NCBI GenBank assembly: GCA_033032175.1
Contig: CM065320.1
Coordinates: 3,534,001 to 3,598,000 of the forward strand
DNA length: 64,000 nt
Direction: 5' to 3'
DNA from: Saturnia japonica
Lineage: Eukaryota > Arthropoda > Insecta > Lepidoptera > Saturniidae
The notes under the pieces are model-generated. The model was given only the letters and a program-made list of their open reading frames with translations. It was not told where the DNA came from and ran no database searches. Position 1 is the first letter of the stretch, and the number at the start of each line of letters is the position of its first letter. Positions 14,301 through 24,761 of the stretch are shown here, piece after piece. The position numbers were made by a program, and so were the translations under genes.

Positions 14301-17300
14301 GGGGAAAAATAGTCAACCTAACGTTTGCATATTGCATAGAATTTGTCTATTAACCAAACCAGAGAAATATTTAAAAAATATATGTATTAAAATTGTTAAT
14401 TAATCATATTCTGGACTGAAATTGTTCAGTCAACCCATTTGCAATACATTTATTAACATATTTAATTTGATATAAAATACATTTTATCCATTAACTAGCT
14501 CGGTGAAGGTCGTTGTATACTGGGACCTTAGACTATCAATAGTTATCGCAGCGCACGCGATGTAAGACATTTTACAGACATTTTTTACACTTTAGGTTAC
14601 ATTATTGAGTTTTGTAAAGATTCCATTTTTTTTATAAATATAGCCTCTGTTACTAAGTTATAATTGAGCATTATGTTAGTGAAATCATTCCAGTAGTTTT
14701 TGAGTTTATTCATTACATACAAAAATAAAAACCTTTTCGCTTTATAATATTAATATATACCAGGTGTGCCTGGAGCTTTGCTAGCGTTCACTACAGAATG
14801 CCGTCAATCCCCCGCTCCCGGTTATTTTAAAGATGAAAGACTCCTTAGAAGTGTAGCGACATCTACATAGCGACACACAGCGACATCTATCGAGCCACAT
14901 ACGACGCATCCTACATCACGCTATAGAAATTAACTCTTCAATTGAGTGTATATACAGGAACCCGACTACAACCCCAAGTCCGGTGAAGCTGTAAAAGCCG
15001 CAGCGGCTTTAGGGCCCATAAGGCTACAGTATAGTCAGTTCTAAAAAAAAATACAACCGTTGGGGCTTCAAGTCCGGTGAAGCTGTAAAAGCCGCAGCGG
15101 CTTTAGGGCCCCTAAGGCTAACAGTGTAGTCAGAGCTAAAAAAAAAACTACAACCGTTGGGCAACTGCCCGCCAGACATAACACCCGTCTGGTCGGAGGA
15201 TCCTCCCTTTGCAGTAGTTCTTCTACAAAAGATTCTTAACATTACGCTTTCGCTAACATTTTATAGGTATTTTTAAGATCTACAATTATGTACTATAATA
15301 ATTTGATATAGGTACCTTAGCTCTTATAATTTACGCAGCGTAAGCCATTTACCTACGCGCCCTAAAATCGTCGTTTGTCCGAATTGAATATTATTTGCGT
15401 GGACCCCTAATTATTTTTCTAATATAAAAAAGCCTAAGTTATTCATTATAACATCAGCTATCTGCCAGTGAAAGTCTCATCAAAATCGGTCCAACCGTTT
15501 CGGAAACTACCCGGAACAAACAGACAGAGACAGATGGACAAATGTTTTAAAAATTGTTTTTGTATGTATTTAGGTACCTACCGTGTATACTTTTATAGGC
15601 ATTTAGTAAAAATCTGTTTTTTGACGTTATGTACACACAACCATTTCAATTTTATTTATTTGTATAGAAGATGTAACAATTTTTTTATGTATCAAAAATA
15701 TAGGCAGTTGAGTTAATAAACAAATATTAATTGATTTATTTCCGAAAAAATATTGGAAATCACAAGTTCATTTTTGTTAATTTCTGTTTAGTATACCTAC
15801 CCTCTATTGTACAAAATAATTATTTGTGCGAATTAATATATCCCAGTATATCATTTATACCTAATGAACAACGATTATAATAAAAATAACCTATAAATTA
15901 TACACTAAAGTTGATTATGAATGAAATAAATTACAAAATACATAAGTATACAGTTTTGGCAACATGCTTTTAAATTAATATTATAGAATCTATGAGTAAA
16001 TCAATACTGGGTGTTAGGCGATGTCATACGTGCTAGGAATTAACAATTAGAAGCAATGTGACATTGAATAAAGTGTTTAGGTACTTGTGTGACTCCACTT
16101 TTTGGCGGCCTTACGTCATCTATAATGTATTAAGCAATAATGCATATCTTTATCGTAGGTATTCATTTGATAGTTATTATGATTTTCAAAGCATTACAGA
16201 TATTTTCTATTCAAAATTACCATTTAAACCTCATTTGTAAAAACCGCTTCTTGTCCCAACTGTACTATAGGTACTATGATGTTGCAACAAAGAGATTGAT
16301 ATTTTAGTGTATTAGTTTATAGTGTTTATTGATAACAACTTTAGAAATATAATTTTTTATACTAGCAGTGGTGGTAAAGCCCAGACATATGAATAACAGT
16401 GGCAACCACCGGCAGACCAAGAATCATACCGGTCTCCGTAAATATAAACTGGATATGCTTCAGATGATCCCGAAGCTAGACACGCTTAAATGAATCATTA
16501 TGACACGTTTTCCACCATATGCGTAGTGGTGCAAAGGTGGATATTAATAGTACACTATGTCTTGAGGGCGGTAAATAAGGAATTACGAATGAGAGTAGAA
16601 GCCCGAAGTCGAAATCTGTAATTCTTAAATAAATAAATAAAATAATGTCAAAAAAAAAATGTAATATTAATATTACTTCACAACACTAGTCAACTCAACA
16701 ATTACAAAATTTGGGAAGAGCTTGCGGGATTCGGTTGGCGGGCTAGTGTTCCATAGATAAAACAAATATGTCGCATTCAGAAACGTAAAAGGTGCAAAGA
16801 GTATACATCCAAATGAATTGTAAAAAAATTGCATCAATTGCAAAAGCAATTATGCACTCGGGCGTTAGCGTAAAAAAAGGCCCTCGGGTTTTATTTAAGG
16901 GGTTACGTTACATCCAAGATAGCTAGCATATTATGACAATGTTTACGTGCAAGTGTGATGAAAAAACATCTTACAGCCATGCTAAGTGAATTTACTAATA
17001 AAGTTTATCAAAAGGATTAAATATATCTTAAGTGCACAGCTTACCAATATTGTACTCTGCTACTCTAACCAACGCTTGCATAGGAGTTTGTTGTTGTATT
17101 TGATTACCAACCCATGCCTTGACTCCGACAGTACATCTCCAGGACCCAAACGCTTGCGACGTTGGAGTTTCTATAGTCATACCACAGTGCCGCTTTCCAA
17201 ACCCATCCCCGTAATAGCTGCAACAAGGGTTGTTATTTTATTGTTAAAAACTTTTGTGTAAATAGAATATAAGAATTTGACATTACAATAATTACAGATA

Positions 17301-20300
17301 CCACTACCATTGATAAATATTTTTTCAAGTGAAGAGAGGTCAAACAGATATTGGAAAGAAAGTCAGGTGGCCGCAAAACACCTGGTAGGTTTAAACTCGA
17401 TAGTTGGATATGTACAGTGTTGTGCAATCTTGATGTTAGAAAGAGAAAACCAGCTACAGATCTATCTGGACTAATATACTTAAATAGGCTAATATCTACT
17501 AGCAGTTGTAGAACCAGATTCACAAATAAAGATTTCTTACAATTCAGAAAATAAATAAATGAAGTTATCGTTAAATTTCAACAACGAATTCAAAGTTTCA
17601 AAAATATTGATGTATCTGAATTTGAAGTAAAACTTCGATTTCATACTTTCCCGACTGCTTCACTCAATCAGAACTTCTAACTGTCCGATGAACAAAACGA
17701 TTAAGTTCATAAATATGAAATTTAAACATTTGTTACGTAAAGGTTTTTATGAACTTATCCCTTATGAGGTGTAAAACCAGTTATACCAATTTTTGAAATC
17801 CTTACATAGATTCTATTACAAATTAACGAATATGACGTTCATTATGATTTGTTGTTGTTGTAAGGAAAGTGATGTAAGTTAGTTTAAGGGTGTTTTAACC
17901 GACTTCAACAAAAGACAGAAGGTTACTACTTTATTCGAATCCATTTTCTATTTTATAGATGTTATGCCACAACTTCTTTGTTTATGAACCGGTTTGGATG
18001 ATTCCTTTTTGTTGGATAGCTGATACCTCAAAGGTGGACTCTACCTTTTAATTTCATTGGTATTGAAATAAATACCTGTAATATAATAAAAACTAAGTTA
18101 TAGATTTTGAACTTATTTATATATAAATATATATTATTATTATTTAATTAATTCCGTCATCGGATCCTTCAAGGGTAACGTGATGAGAAATAATTATTTA
18201 TGCAGACCGGCATCACAGCGACGACCGGCAATGGATTGCCAATCTCTCAGGTGTTGCTTTTGTTGCCGTTGTTTATTGGATTTTACTTATTATGCTTACA
18301 ATCAAGCACAGTGCTATTACATTGATGAGCTACTCCAAAAAAGGAAACATACCTGTGTACTCCGTCACTTAGACCATCCATAATATTATATCCAGACGCT
18401 TCATTTGTCTTTTGGAACCGGCAAAACGTGATATTCTTGGATGTGTGTAAAATGTTACAATATATATGTAATTTATTCGTATGTGAATCGCGAATAAACC
18501 CTGTATCAAGTCGTTCAGCTGAAAAGATATGCGTAGGTTTTTACCCTAACTCGTAATAAATAACTGGACCTCGCCTCCCTCCTCGCTTTCTTAAATCTGC
18601 TTTGTAACCTTCACATATTATTTAAAAATATTCAATATATTGTAAACGTTACAAAGCTAGATAATTTATGGAATTATAACGTTCAATACCTTCGACAGCC
18701 ACTCTCCTCTCGATCTGCAATTCAGATATTTGACCCGGTATACCAAGAACAACATTCCAATTCCCTTGAACAGCCCTGGTTGTCCGATCTAAGGTCACAC
18801 GACAATGGCCGGGTATGAGTGAGCTTTCCGAAAACGGTTTAGCAACAAGACAATATGCGTTGTTCAGTGTGGTAAGCTCAACTTGTGCATTCGTTTGCCC
18901 ATCCTGCAGTGATATCGGAGATCCTGAATATCCAAGAACGTCGTCTGAAAAAATAAATCTAATCTTATATTCATTAACTAGGTCTGTTAGAATTTTTAAC
19001 AAATAAGAAACCCAACTTTATTTCGTTTGAGGAGTTCCTGGTATATCTTCGAATTCAAAATTTCAATACCAATGAAATTAAAATGGGATCATCCTTGAAG
19101 TATCTCTTTTCCAAAGAAAAAGAATCATCTAAATCGATTAATAAACAAAGAAGTTATGACTGAATATTCATGATATATACATATATAGGTACATTCGAAT
19201 TGAGAACCCCTTCTTTTTTGAAATTGGTCAAAAATTTATTTGTTGGCAAAAAAAGAAGTTAAGAGCCATTGACTAGATACTGTTTTGTGGGTGTTGGATT
19301 AGATCCCGGGAACACGATGTCTGGATCTCCACGTGGTGTGCCCCGGGCAATATCAGCCATTCAGTAACATCCTCTTTATTAAAAGGGTCAGAGGATATAG
19401 CAGAAGTGGGTACACTTGCGCTCGCCCACTGTGAACGGCGGAGAAAAAACCACAAAGGGAGAAAACCTAGTAAAAACTTTACTGAGGGTGAAGGAAGGAA
19501 AAATTACCGAAGAAAACAACTTTGCTAAAAAACTTCTTTAAAAAATCAATGCCATCTGCTGGGGAAGGAGGTGCATTTATTTGGCTTCTTCTTCCGTGAA
19601 GCATTCACTGGTTTGAAGGACGGGAAAAGATTTCCGTTGAACCGATTGGTCTCCGTCAGAGGACAGCCCAATGTGTATTGCCAGTTTTATTTTTAATATC
19701 TGACTGTACTGTTAGCTTTAGCTGGCTAAATGGCTGGATTACAGCAGGCTATTCTTGAATGAATTCAGCTAATCTACGGTGATGTGAATGGCCGACTTAA
19801 ATTTTTGCACCAATTGGATCTTGTAAGGTTGCAAAGTCAAATCCTTACGCAAAATACGCCATGTGATCGTTGTGGATAAACTCAATTTTGAGAACATCGA
19901 GGAATTGGCAATTTCAGATCTTCTTCAACACTGTGACTCATGGCTGCGATGTTTTCACTTGAACGACCCGCATTATGCACCGAGCCTGTCTTTAAATTTA
20001 TTGACTAAATTTTTAATAGCTGTCTCAGGACGATTATGCTGCTTTTTCACGTTGAATGTCACGAATTTTACGAAATGAATATTTTACAAATCCACCGTTT
20101 CACAATTAAATTCAATTTCTAATGATATGTCACAAAACAAAATGTCAAAACTGTCATGTTGTTCCGATTTGCCCAAAAAACAAAGTTCTTATTGAAAAAC
20201 CCTTTATATAACTCTGACATTCCTAATTATATTTAAAATATTATAATGATTTAAACAACTTGAGACACCTTCCACGTACAAGCTCCGACCATCCAGTAAG

Positions 20301-23300
20301 TGTGTCATTGCCTCTAGTTGCTGTCAGTCTCCAACGACCTTCATCCGTTTTTGTCACATTGCGAATTCGCAATCCGCATCCTTCGCTCCAACTTTCGTAC
20401 CTTGCCAATACAAAAGAATGAAAAATCAAATATATTTTATGCAATTTAGACCCAAAGAAGGCACTTATGAATGTCAATATACTACCACCAGTTCGGAAAA
20501 ACATCAAAGTCATCGAGAAGAACCGGCAAGAAACTAGATCGGGTTAACTTTTTTTTTTACAACTGTAAGTACTGTAGTGTTAATTTAATCAACATCAATA
20601 ATCAACATCTTATTTTCGATTTTTAATTGTTTAAATGAATGTTAATCGAATGTTATAGACTAGTTACTTATTTTTAAATCCACATTTAAATCAAACATGA
20701 TTAATTTATTTGGTTCAATGAATTTCCAACATAGGTAGGTACAATTTTATAGTACTAAGCACACAGTAAAATATCGAACTCAAGACGTTAGTTATGTTGT
20801 AAAGACAGGATATGATTTTACTAGGATAAAAAAAGTGTATTCAAAAGAGTCATAGCGAAGCTAACATCTAAGTGACACCCGAGTCCTCAAATCGCGCTTC
20901 TGGGGCCGCGGCCGATTAAAGCAGAAAAAGTAACATCGGAAACGGCTCTAACGATTTGGATTAATATGATCTTTTTTCTAGACACTAAACTTACCCAAAT
21001 ATTTGATGATATAAATATGGGTTAAAGGGATGGGCAGAAGTTCGGTAAACATTCGGTTTAACATTTAATCGTAGTGCGGCAGTTTTACCGAATATCGTTC
21101 AGTTTTAATAAGATGAACCGAAGTTCTGCCAAATTCTAGTATCTAGTTGCACTTAGTGCTGACGAAGTTAAAATAAACATTTTATCATGTTAAAATAGTT
21201 TCTAAGTTTTAGTTATACGTAATTAATAGAAAATATCTTGGTATTAAATTAACCAATATATTGCTCAAATTATGATGACATAAGTAGACACCAAGATTTT
21301 TGTTGTCATTAACCCAATGAACAGTGAAACTCAAGAACAGAGCAAACTGTTCATATAAGTTCACATCGTGCAAATGTCAATCGTCATAGACTTATGAATT
21401 TTGACCATTAAAAGCACTTGACGAAACAAAACTTGCAATTTTTCCAAAATCTGAGGTAAGACCACTTCGCTCTTTTTTTTTTCGTATATACTTAGTATTG
21501 GGGCTTCGCTAGATACATCAATAGATTAAAAGCATGGTCTTCCAGATCTAAAAACGGTAGGTATATTTTCTGCTGACTTTATGATGGAATATATTTTTTG
21601 ACACAATTTCTAGCGCTAAAATTTTACGAAATTCGGCAAATTTCAGCTTCAACCACTCAAAATATCACCATCAAACTCAAAACCGTCTTACTTGATTTGC
21701 ATTATAAATAATAATACCTAAACGTAGGATACGTAATAATGGACGTACAATCTTTTATTTCTATTATACATTATTTTGTCGTTACCTTAGTCATCTTCCG
21801 TTTTCAACGAAACTACTTTAATAACTTTATTAACTTACCTATTGCTCGGAGGATCTACCACATTAAAATTATGACCAGAAGGTGTTGTCACTTCACAAGT
21901 TTGTTGGTTAATTAGATTAGTGCTAAGCTTCACCAAGGCTTCGTGTTCCTGAGCAACATGTAACTGTGGAGGCCATCCTATGCCTTGTTGCAATAATAAT
22001 AAGTTTCCTAAATGCACATCGTAGGTTGTTTGGGCTATTCCATTATAGCACCATGAGATTACTAAAAATGTAGTTATTTATTTTCACTCTAAACATTTTA
22101 GACAATTGTCTTTTATATAATTATATCGGGGCAACTACGGTCAAAATAGCACAACTTCCGCTAAATAACTTTGTTGTAGTCAAACCTGTTTTTTTTTTCT
22201 AAAACACAAATCTGCGGACTCTTTGTCCACACCTTTTTTTAAGTGGGTGCTTTTATAATATTAAACATTAAAACTTGCCAAGAAAAAAAATACAGCTATG
22301 TACTATAACTGAGCCCTATTTTACTATAACTAATATCGAAACGTATCACTAAATTACCTACATATAAATTATTATACAGTGTTGCTTATTAGAATTAAAT
22401 AAGATTATCGTTGTACTAAATTTAAAGAAATTTGGGGTTGTTATTGTGTTTGTATCTTTGGGTGTTTACACATAGGGTGAGGTTTAGAAAATAATGGACT
22501 TGATGACATTCTCGTCCCTGTGTTTTAAAGCCATCTTCGGGTTATAATCCACTTTATCCTTCGCCGGGGCACTCATCGCGCGACGGATGAATCTGCCAAT
22601 TACGTTGTCGGCCACGTCGGTATAATAGACACCGGTCTCTGTGTGCCTCGAAACAGTTACGACAGCATGGGATACACTGTCGTGGATCTGTAGTTTCCTC
22701 CCCTTGGTTTGGGGATCACTACCGACTTAAAGGTTAATTCCTGGGACTCATGTATCGTCAGGACGCGCGACCCCTCCCCAGTCCCGAAGCCCTTACTAAT
22801 TAGGGCTTTTTTCTCTACCTTTGTATGCACCAGGTAGAGAGTGTCGGGAGGGTTTGGGAATATTTGCGCACCTGAGTAACCCTCGAGTCTCAGGGATCTC
22901 ACTATCGGCTTCGATACCTATATACCGTCGTAGACCTCACTGAACGCATAGGCCACCTCCATCGGGTTTCTATGGGTGCAGAGAAGTTGTTTGGTAATTT
23001 CGACGACTGCAGCTGGTCGGCAGTAGGACATCTCGAAGAGGTTCTCCCGATCGATATATGGCAGCTGCCTTGCCAAACCAGCAACTGCCTATCCCCATGC
23101 TACACGCGCTATACACTAATGACATCCCAGTGGTCGGGAAGGCGGAGCTTGCTCTCTTTGCCGACGATACTTCCTACTGGGCTACTTCAAGAAACAGAAA
23201 AAGAGCGGCTAGTCTACTGCAACCCTCCCTAACTGGCTAGCGAGGGGGCGTAAATGTGGGGAATATACAGCCGTTTTTTACAGGACTGTCCACGAAGCCC

Positions 23301-24243
23301 GTACCCCTGCTTACCCTACAGGTCGAAGCCCTGCAATGAAGGAGGGAAGCAAAGTACTTGGGAGTCACTATACCTAGACAGAGGGCTGACATTCAAGAAT
23401 CATACGGAAAGTGTAATAGCGAAAACTAAATATGCCAGAGTGCTGTATCCAGTGTTCTCCACAAAGCTGCCACTCCGCACAAAACTAGGTTTGTATAAGA
23501 CCTACTTGAGATCGCGCCTCACGTAAGCCGCCCCGGTGTGATTCGGTTTCGCAGCAAAATACTTAAAGCACCGATTACGAGCCCAACAGAATACTCCTCT
23601 TAGAAAGATAGTGGGGGCTCCACGTTACGTGAGAAACTCGACTATCAACTGCGATCTGCGGATAGAACGATTGGATGACTTTGTGAACAGCTTTACTACA
23701 CGATGGCCGTCGTGATGATGATGATGGCAGTCGTAATGCTTGTTCCGTCCATAATGGAACCGCCCTACTTCAAGGGCGCCTTAAGGGCGGTATCATGCAT
23801 CTAAATACGACCTGACTGAGTACCTGCTCCGTTTTATACTTATTTTAAAATCGGTTTATTATCGGAGATTATTGTATAGTTTTGGACGTACGCTCAGGTT
23901 TATTTCAATGTACAGCATAGCACTATCAAACGAATATCCATATTCAATCACTCAAAGTGAATGGACGATTGCACCTCTTATAACCCGCAGGCTCAATCCG
24001 GCGGCATGGCGCCTGGTTTTTACGACAAGACCCGCCGGGTCTGCTGCTGGTATACTGTATAGGAGCATTTTCATTTAATTTAGTCAGAAGCTGTCCATTC
24101 AACACTATTTAGTTATATTACATGAACATAATTATCTATATTTTTAATATACCTAGGTACCTATTAATTGTTAGAAATAATCGTTTAAAATTAACTAAAA
24201 TGAACAAGGTTTACGTACCTAACAGCAAAGTAGACACGTTCAT
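2395..24243 (-). CDS. five-Ig-domain single-pass membrane protein, complete, 10 exons
   Basis: Exons in coding order: 24243..24219, 22061..21839, 20400..20276, 18944..18690, 18518..18353, 17217..17045, 8844..8661, 7632..7324, 6256..6087, 2636..2395. They sum to 1872 nt: 623 residues plus TAA. Phases agree at every junction. The least certain donor is 20276 (C|GTGG), chosen because the other between-domain introns here are phase 1. Residues 1-19 (MNVSTLLLVISWCYNGIAQ) are a signal peptide. Ig-like domains lie at about 20-124, 125-209, 210-322, 323-435 and 436-543. The last three show the F-strand W-x-C plus an extra pair (YCRF/YCWF with GDC/RHC). Residues ~554-574 (ending GVVIWYK) form the membrane helix, followed by a ~48-residue Ser/Thr-rich tail. 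Sequons include NVT, NIT, NGT and NTT. The extra cysteine pair recalls Fasciclin III-type Ig domains. The likely role is surface adhesion or recognition, by inference; I do not recognise the orthologue. Confidence 0.83.
4316..4470. repeat. degenerate GTGGTCGCGAT-type minisatellite remnant
   Basis: Two copies of a 'catGGTGGTC(A/G)CGA' motif lie about 85 bp apart in the last intron of the Ig gene. They resemble the ~105-bp units seen near 30.1, 36.0 and 38.4 kb. Confidence 0.35.
5246..5762 (-). mobile_element. Jockey-type LINE 3'-untranslated fragment
   Basis: This is collinear with the 3' region of the LINE copies at 11.6-12.2 kb (plus) and 36.1-36.7 kb (minus). It shares the stretch from CCGTCACGTCC to the GCGCTCGCCCCCAAG end, including the internal CCTGGGAGG/GGAAGGAA block. 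No reverse transcriptase is left. It sits in the last intron of the Ig gene. Confidence 0.6.
6508..7225 (+). mobile_element. Lep1-type non-autonomous Helitron, full length
   Basis: It starts TCTATACTAATATTATAAAG followed by a (GTTT)n tract and ends ..GCGGGTCAGCTAG. The flanks are A on the left and T on the right, with no target duplication. 5' TC, 3' CTRR and insertion between A and T are the Helitron rules, and the start matches the lepidopteran Lep1/MINE-1 group. A 90-codon open frame inside (6777..7049) is AT-rich and shows no domain, so I do not call it a gene. It lies in an intron of the Ig gene. Confidence 0.65.
8888..9603 (+). mobile_element. Lep1-like Helitron, subfamily B
   Basis: It begins TCTATACTAATATAATAAAG with a (GTTT)n tract and ends CACAGCAAG, a one-base change from the expected CTAG end. 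The middle (ctaGCCTTAAATATTGATTTTTGTTA.., ..GGTTA(A/G)TGATACGTAAAT..) is shared with copies at 12.2, 13.0, 28.5 and 35.6 kb. Confidence 0.6.
9604..9880 (+). mobile_element. short Lep1-like Helitron fragment
   Basis: A second TACTAATATTATAAAG start follows directly after the previous element. The 3' end is degenerate. Confidence 0.4.
9920..12820 (+). mobile_element. composite repeat: family C + Jockey LINE fragment + subfamily B
   Basis: The order is: family C (start like ..ATAATAAAAACGTAACTGATCGATG, then a TTTGTCTGTTTG tract and AAATGCGAAAGTAACTCTGT block), a Jockey fragment (11190..12205), then a Helitron subfamily B copy (12222..12820). The same order, with the same C/LINE junction after CAGTGTTTCG(C/A)GTTTTAAAAAAT, occurs in reverse at 40.06..35.27 kb. 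This suggests the three parts have moved as a unit. The left boundary is approximate. Confidence 0.5.
11190..12205 (+). pseudogene. Jockey-type LINE, reverse transcriptase C-terminus and 3'UTR
   Basis: An open stretch to 11615 carries the post-RT region of Jockey elements: FYKTCVRPIMTYSCATFAH, then LQARFLRKI..APWYV and ELPSVESYI. The active-site part of the RT is missing, so the copy is dead. A ~590-bp 3' region follows that is shared with the fragments at 5.2 and 36.1 kb. Other open frames in this interval are shadows. Confidence 0.7.
13025..13465 (+). mobile_element. Lep1-like Helitron subfamily B, degenerate
   Basis: A degenerate ATAGTATTATAAAATAATAAA start is followed by the B-type body and a GC-rich 3' part (GGGTGCGTCGCGTTGGCGGCG). 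The latter matches the 3' region of the 35.3-kb copy. No clean CTAG terminus. Confidence 0.5.
14495..14760 (-). mobile_element. short Lep1-like Helitron
   Basis: Read on the minus strand it runs from TATTAATATTATAAAGCGAAAAGG to ..CACCGAGCTAG with T following. This gives the same two termini as the other Lep1-like copies in a ~265-bp body. Confidence 0.55.
14765..14960 (-). repeat. dispersed repeat shared with 43.4-43.8 kb
   Basis: The block CAGAATGCC..CCCCCGCTCCCGG..TTATTTTAAAGA is the reverse complement of the block at about 43730..43790. Class not identified. Confidence 0.4.
14965..15180 (+). repeat. two tandem Jockey LINE 3' ends
   Basis: Two ~105-bp units in direct repeat, each GTCCGGTGAAGCTGTAAAAG ..CCGCAGCGGCTTTAGGGCCC.. 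TATAGTCAG/TGTAGTCAG, then an A8-9 run and CAACCGTTGGG. The same end closes the Jockey copy at 36.09 kb. Each unit looks like a severely 5'-truncated insertion. Confidence 0.55.
16370..16650 (+). repeat. probable non-LTR or SINE 3' tail
   Basis: A GC-richer island (GGTGGCAACCACC-like start, ..CTTGAGGGCGGTAAATAAGG..) ends in an (AAAT)n tail at about 16620..16645. Such tails are typical of non-LTR elements. No coding capacity; class unresolved. Confidence 0.35.
17893..18085 (+). repeat. AACCGACTTC-type repeat, plus copy
   Basis: It begins AACCGACTTCAACAAAAGA and ends ..TTTTAATTTCATTGGTATTG. It is an inverted partner of 19056..19236. Similar short non-coding repeats (a start like ..ccgac..aaaaaggaggttat) also occur near 62170. 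Confidence 0.5.
19056..19236 (-). repeat. AACCGACTTC-type repeat, minus copy
   Basis: Read on the minus strand it shares the CATTGGTATTGAAAT end and the ..AAGTTGTGGC/..ATAACTTCTTTGTTTAT body with 17893..18085, in reverse. The pair flanks exons 4 and 5 of the Ig gene. Confidence 0.5.
19270..19700. other. unassigned moderately GC-rich intronic segment
   Basis: It contains GCGCTCGCCCACTGTGAACGG and other blocks that look like a decayed repeat. No open frame with a recognisable domain. It lies in the intron between Ig exons 3 and 4. Confidence 0.3.
21030..21137. mobile_element. possible ~100-bp MITE with GGCAGAA termini
   Basis: Left end GGCAGAAGTTCGGT and right end ACCGAAGTTCTGCC are inverted repeats with one mismatch, about 100 bp apart. 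The target duplication is not clear. Confidence 0.35.
22484..23084 (-). pseudogene. endogenous RNA-virus-like superfamily 1 helicase fragment
   Basis: Minus-strand frames read as the second half of an alphavirus-like SF1 helicase. In order there is a motif III-like QLPYIDR next to the 23084 edge, a spacer, a motif V-like TIHESQ..LTFKSVV, and a motif VI-like VTVSRHT followed by VYYTDV. The order and spacing fit positive-strand RNA virus replicases of the virga-/kita-/nege-like kind. The copy is broken: an in-frame TAG at 22918..22920, a frame change at about 22690..22720, then a stop at 22484..22486. The P-loop part is missing. The fragment lies in intron 1 of the Ig gene and abuts an oppositely oriented Jockey LINE piece. 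No host gene with this motif set is known to me. The exact virus group is not resolved. Confidence 0.75.
23085..23720 (+). pseudogene. Jockey-type LINE reverse transcriptase fragment
   Basis: Several frames together show RT landmarks in order: LYTNDIPVV, LALFADDTSYWA (the catalytic ADD box), LDRGLTFKNH, KLGLYKTYLRSRLT, and PLRKIVGAPRYVRN. Frame changes occur near 23230 and 23530, and the N-terminal RT and endonuclease are absent. It begins exactly where the viral helicase fragment ends, which is compatible with LINE-mediated capture or a later deletion joining the two. Confidence 0.75.
23721..24218. other. rest of Ig-gene intron 1
   Basis: No gene found. It includes a GC-rich patch around 23990..24060. 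The 25-nt signal-peptide exon of the Ig gene follows at 24219..24243. Confidence 0.4.
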
Positions 24244-24544
24244 TTTATAATCTTATAAGAAACTTTTCATATCACGTAAATTGCTAGACACTGATTAAGA
24301 ACATTGTTTCAAAGTCTGTCCAATTCTACAACTTCGATAGTTAGTTAGTTCGTTTTTATGCACAATTTATCTTTATCAACTAATCGATTAATCATAATCA
24401 TTATATTGAATTATACATGCATAAGATAATGATCTGATTGTTTAGTTAATACTAATAATACTGTTAATACCTAAATTCGATATATAGAACACATAGGTAT
24501 ACATGAAACTTATTACTTATAGATGTGCCCCACGGTTTCTTCCG

Positions 24545-24761
24545 TGTTAATTTTATACAATAAACACCGCAACGCTAACTGTAGAAATAAAACAGCAGAG
24601 CTAGAAGCTTTAGTTTTATAGTTAAGTATATTAAAATCCAACAGTAACACTTTATTATACGCAACGCGAGCAAACAAGAACAAGGAGTATCTATGCCAGT
24701 GTGAATGTAACATTTGTACGATAGGTGGCGCTAACCGGCTTATGTTTATTTCTTTACTACA
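24545..24761 (-). repeat. probable 3' LTR of the copia element
   Basis: It begins TGTAGTAAAG directly after the polypurine tract and ends TTAACA, giving TG..CA termini. The pol stop codon falls 13 bases inside it. The inner boundary is inferred because no second LTR is available for comparison. Confidence 0.45.

Noticed and set aside
17233..17523. 96-codon minus-strand frame just upstream of Ig exon 6
   Set aside because: No Ig features, and it does not fit the exon phases; the intron between 18353 and 17217 joins without it.
18180..18383. 67-codon Cys-rich plus-strand frame
   Set aside because: The strand opposite carries the Ig exon 18518..18353 with matching splice sites; the plus frame is its antisense and flank.
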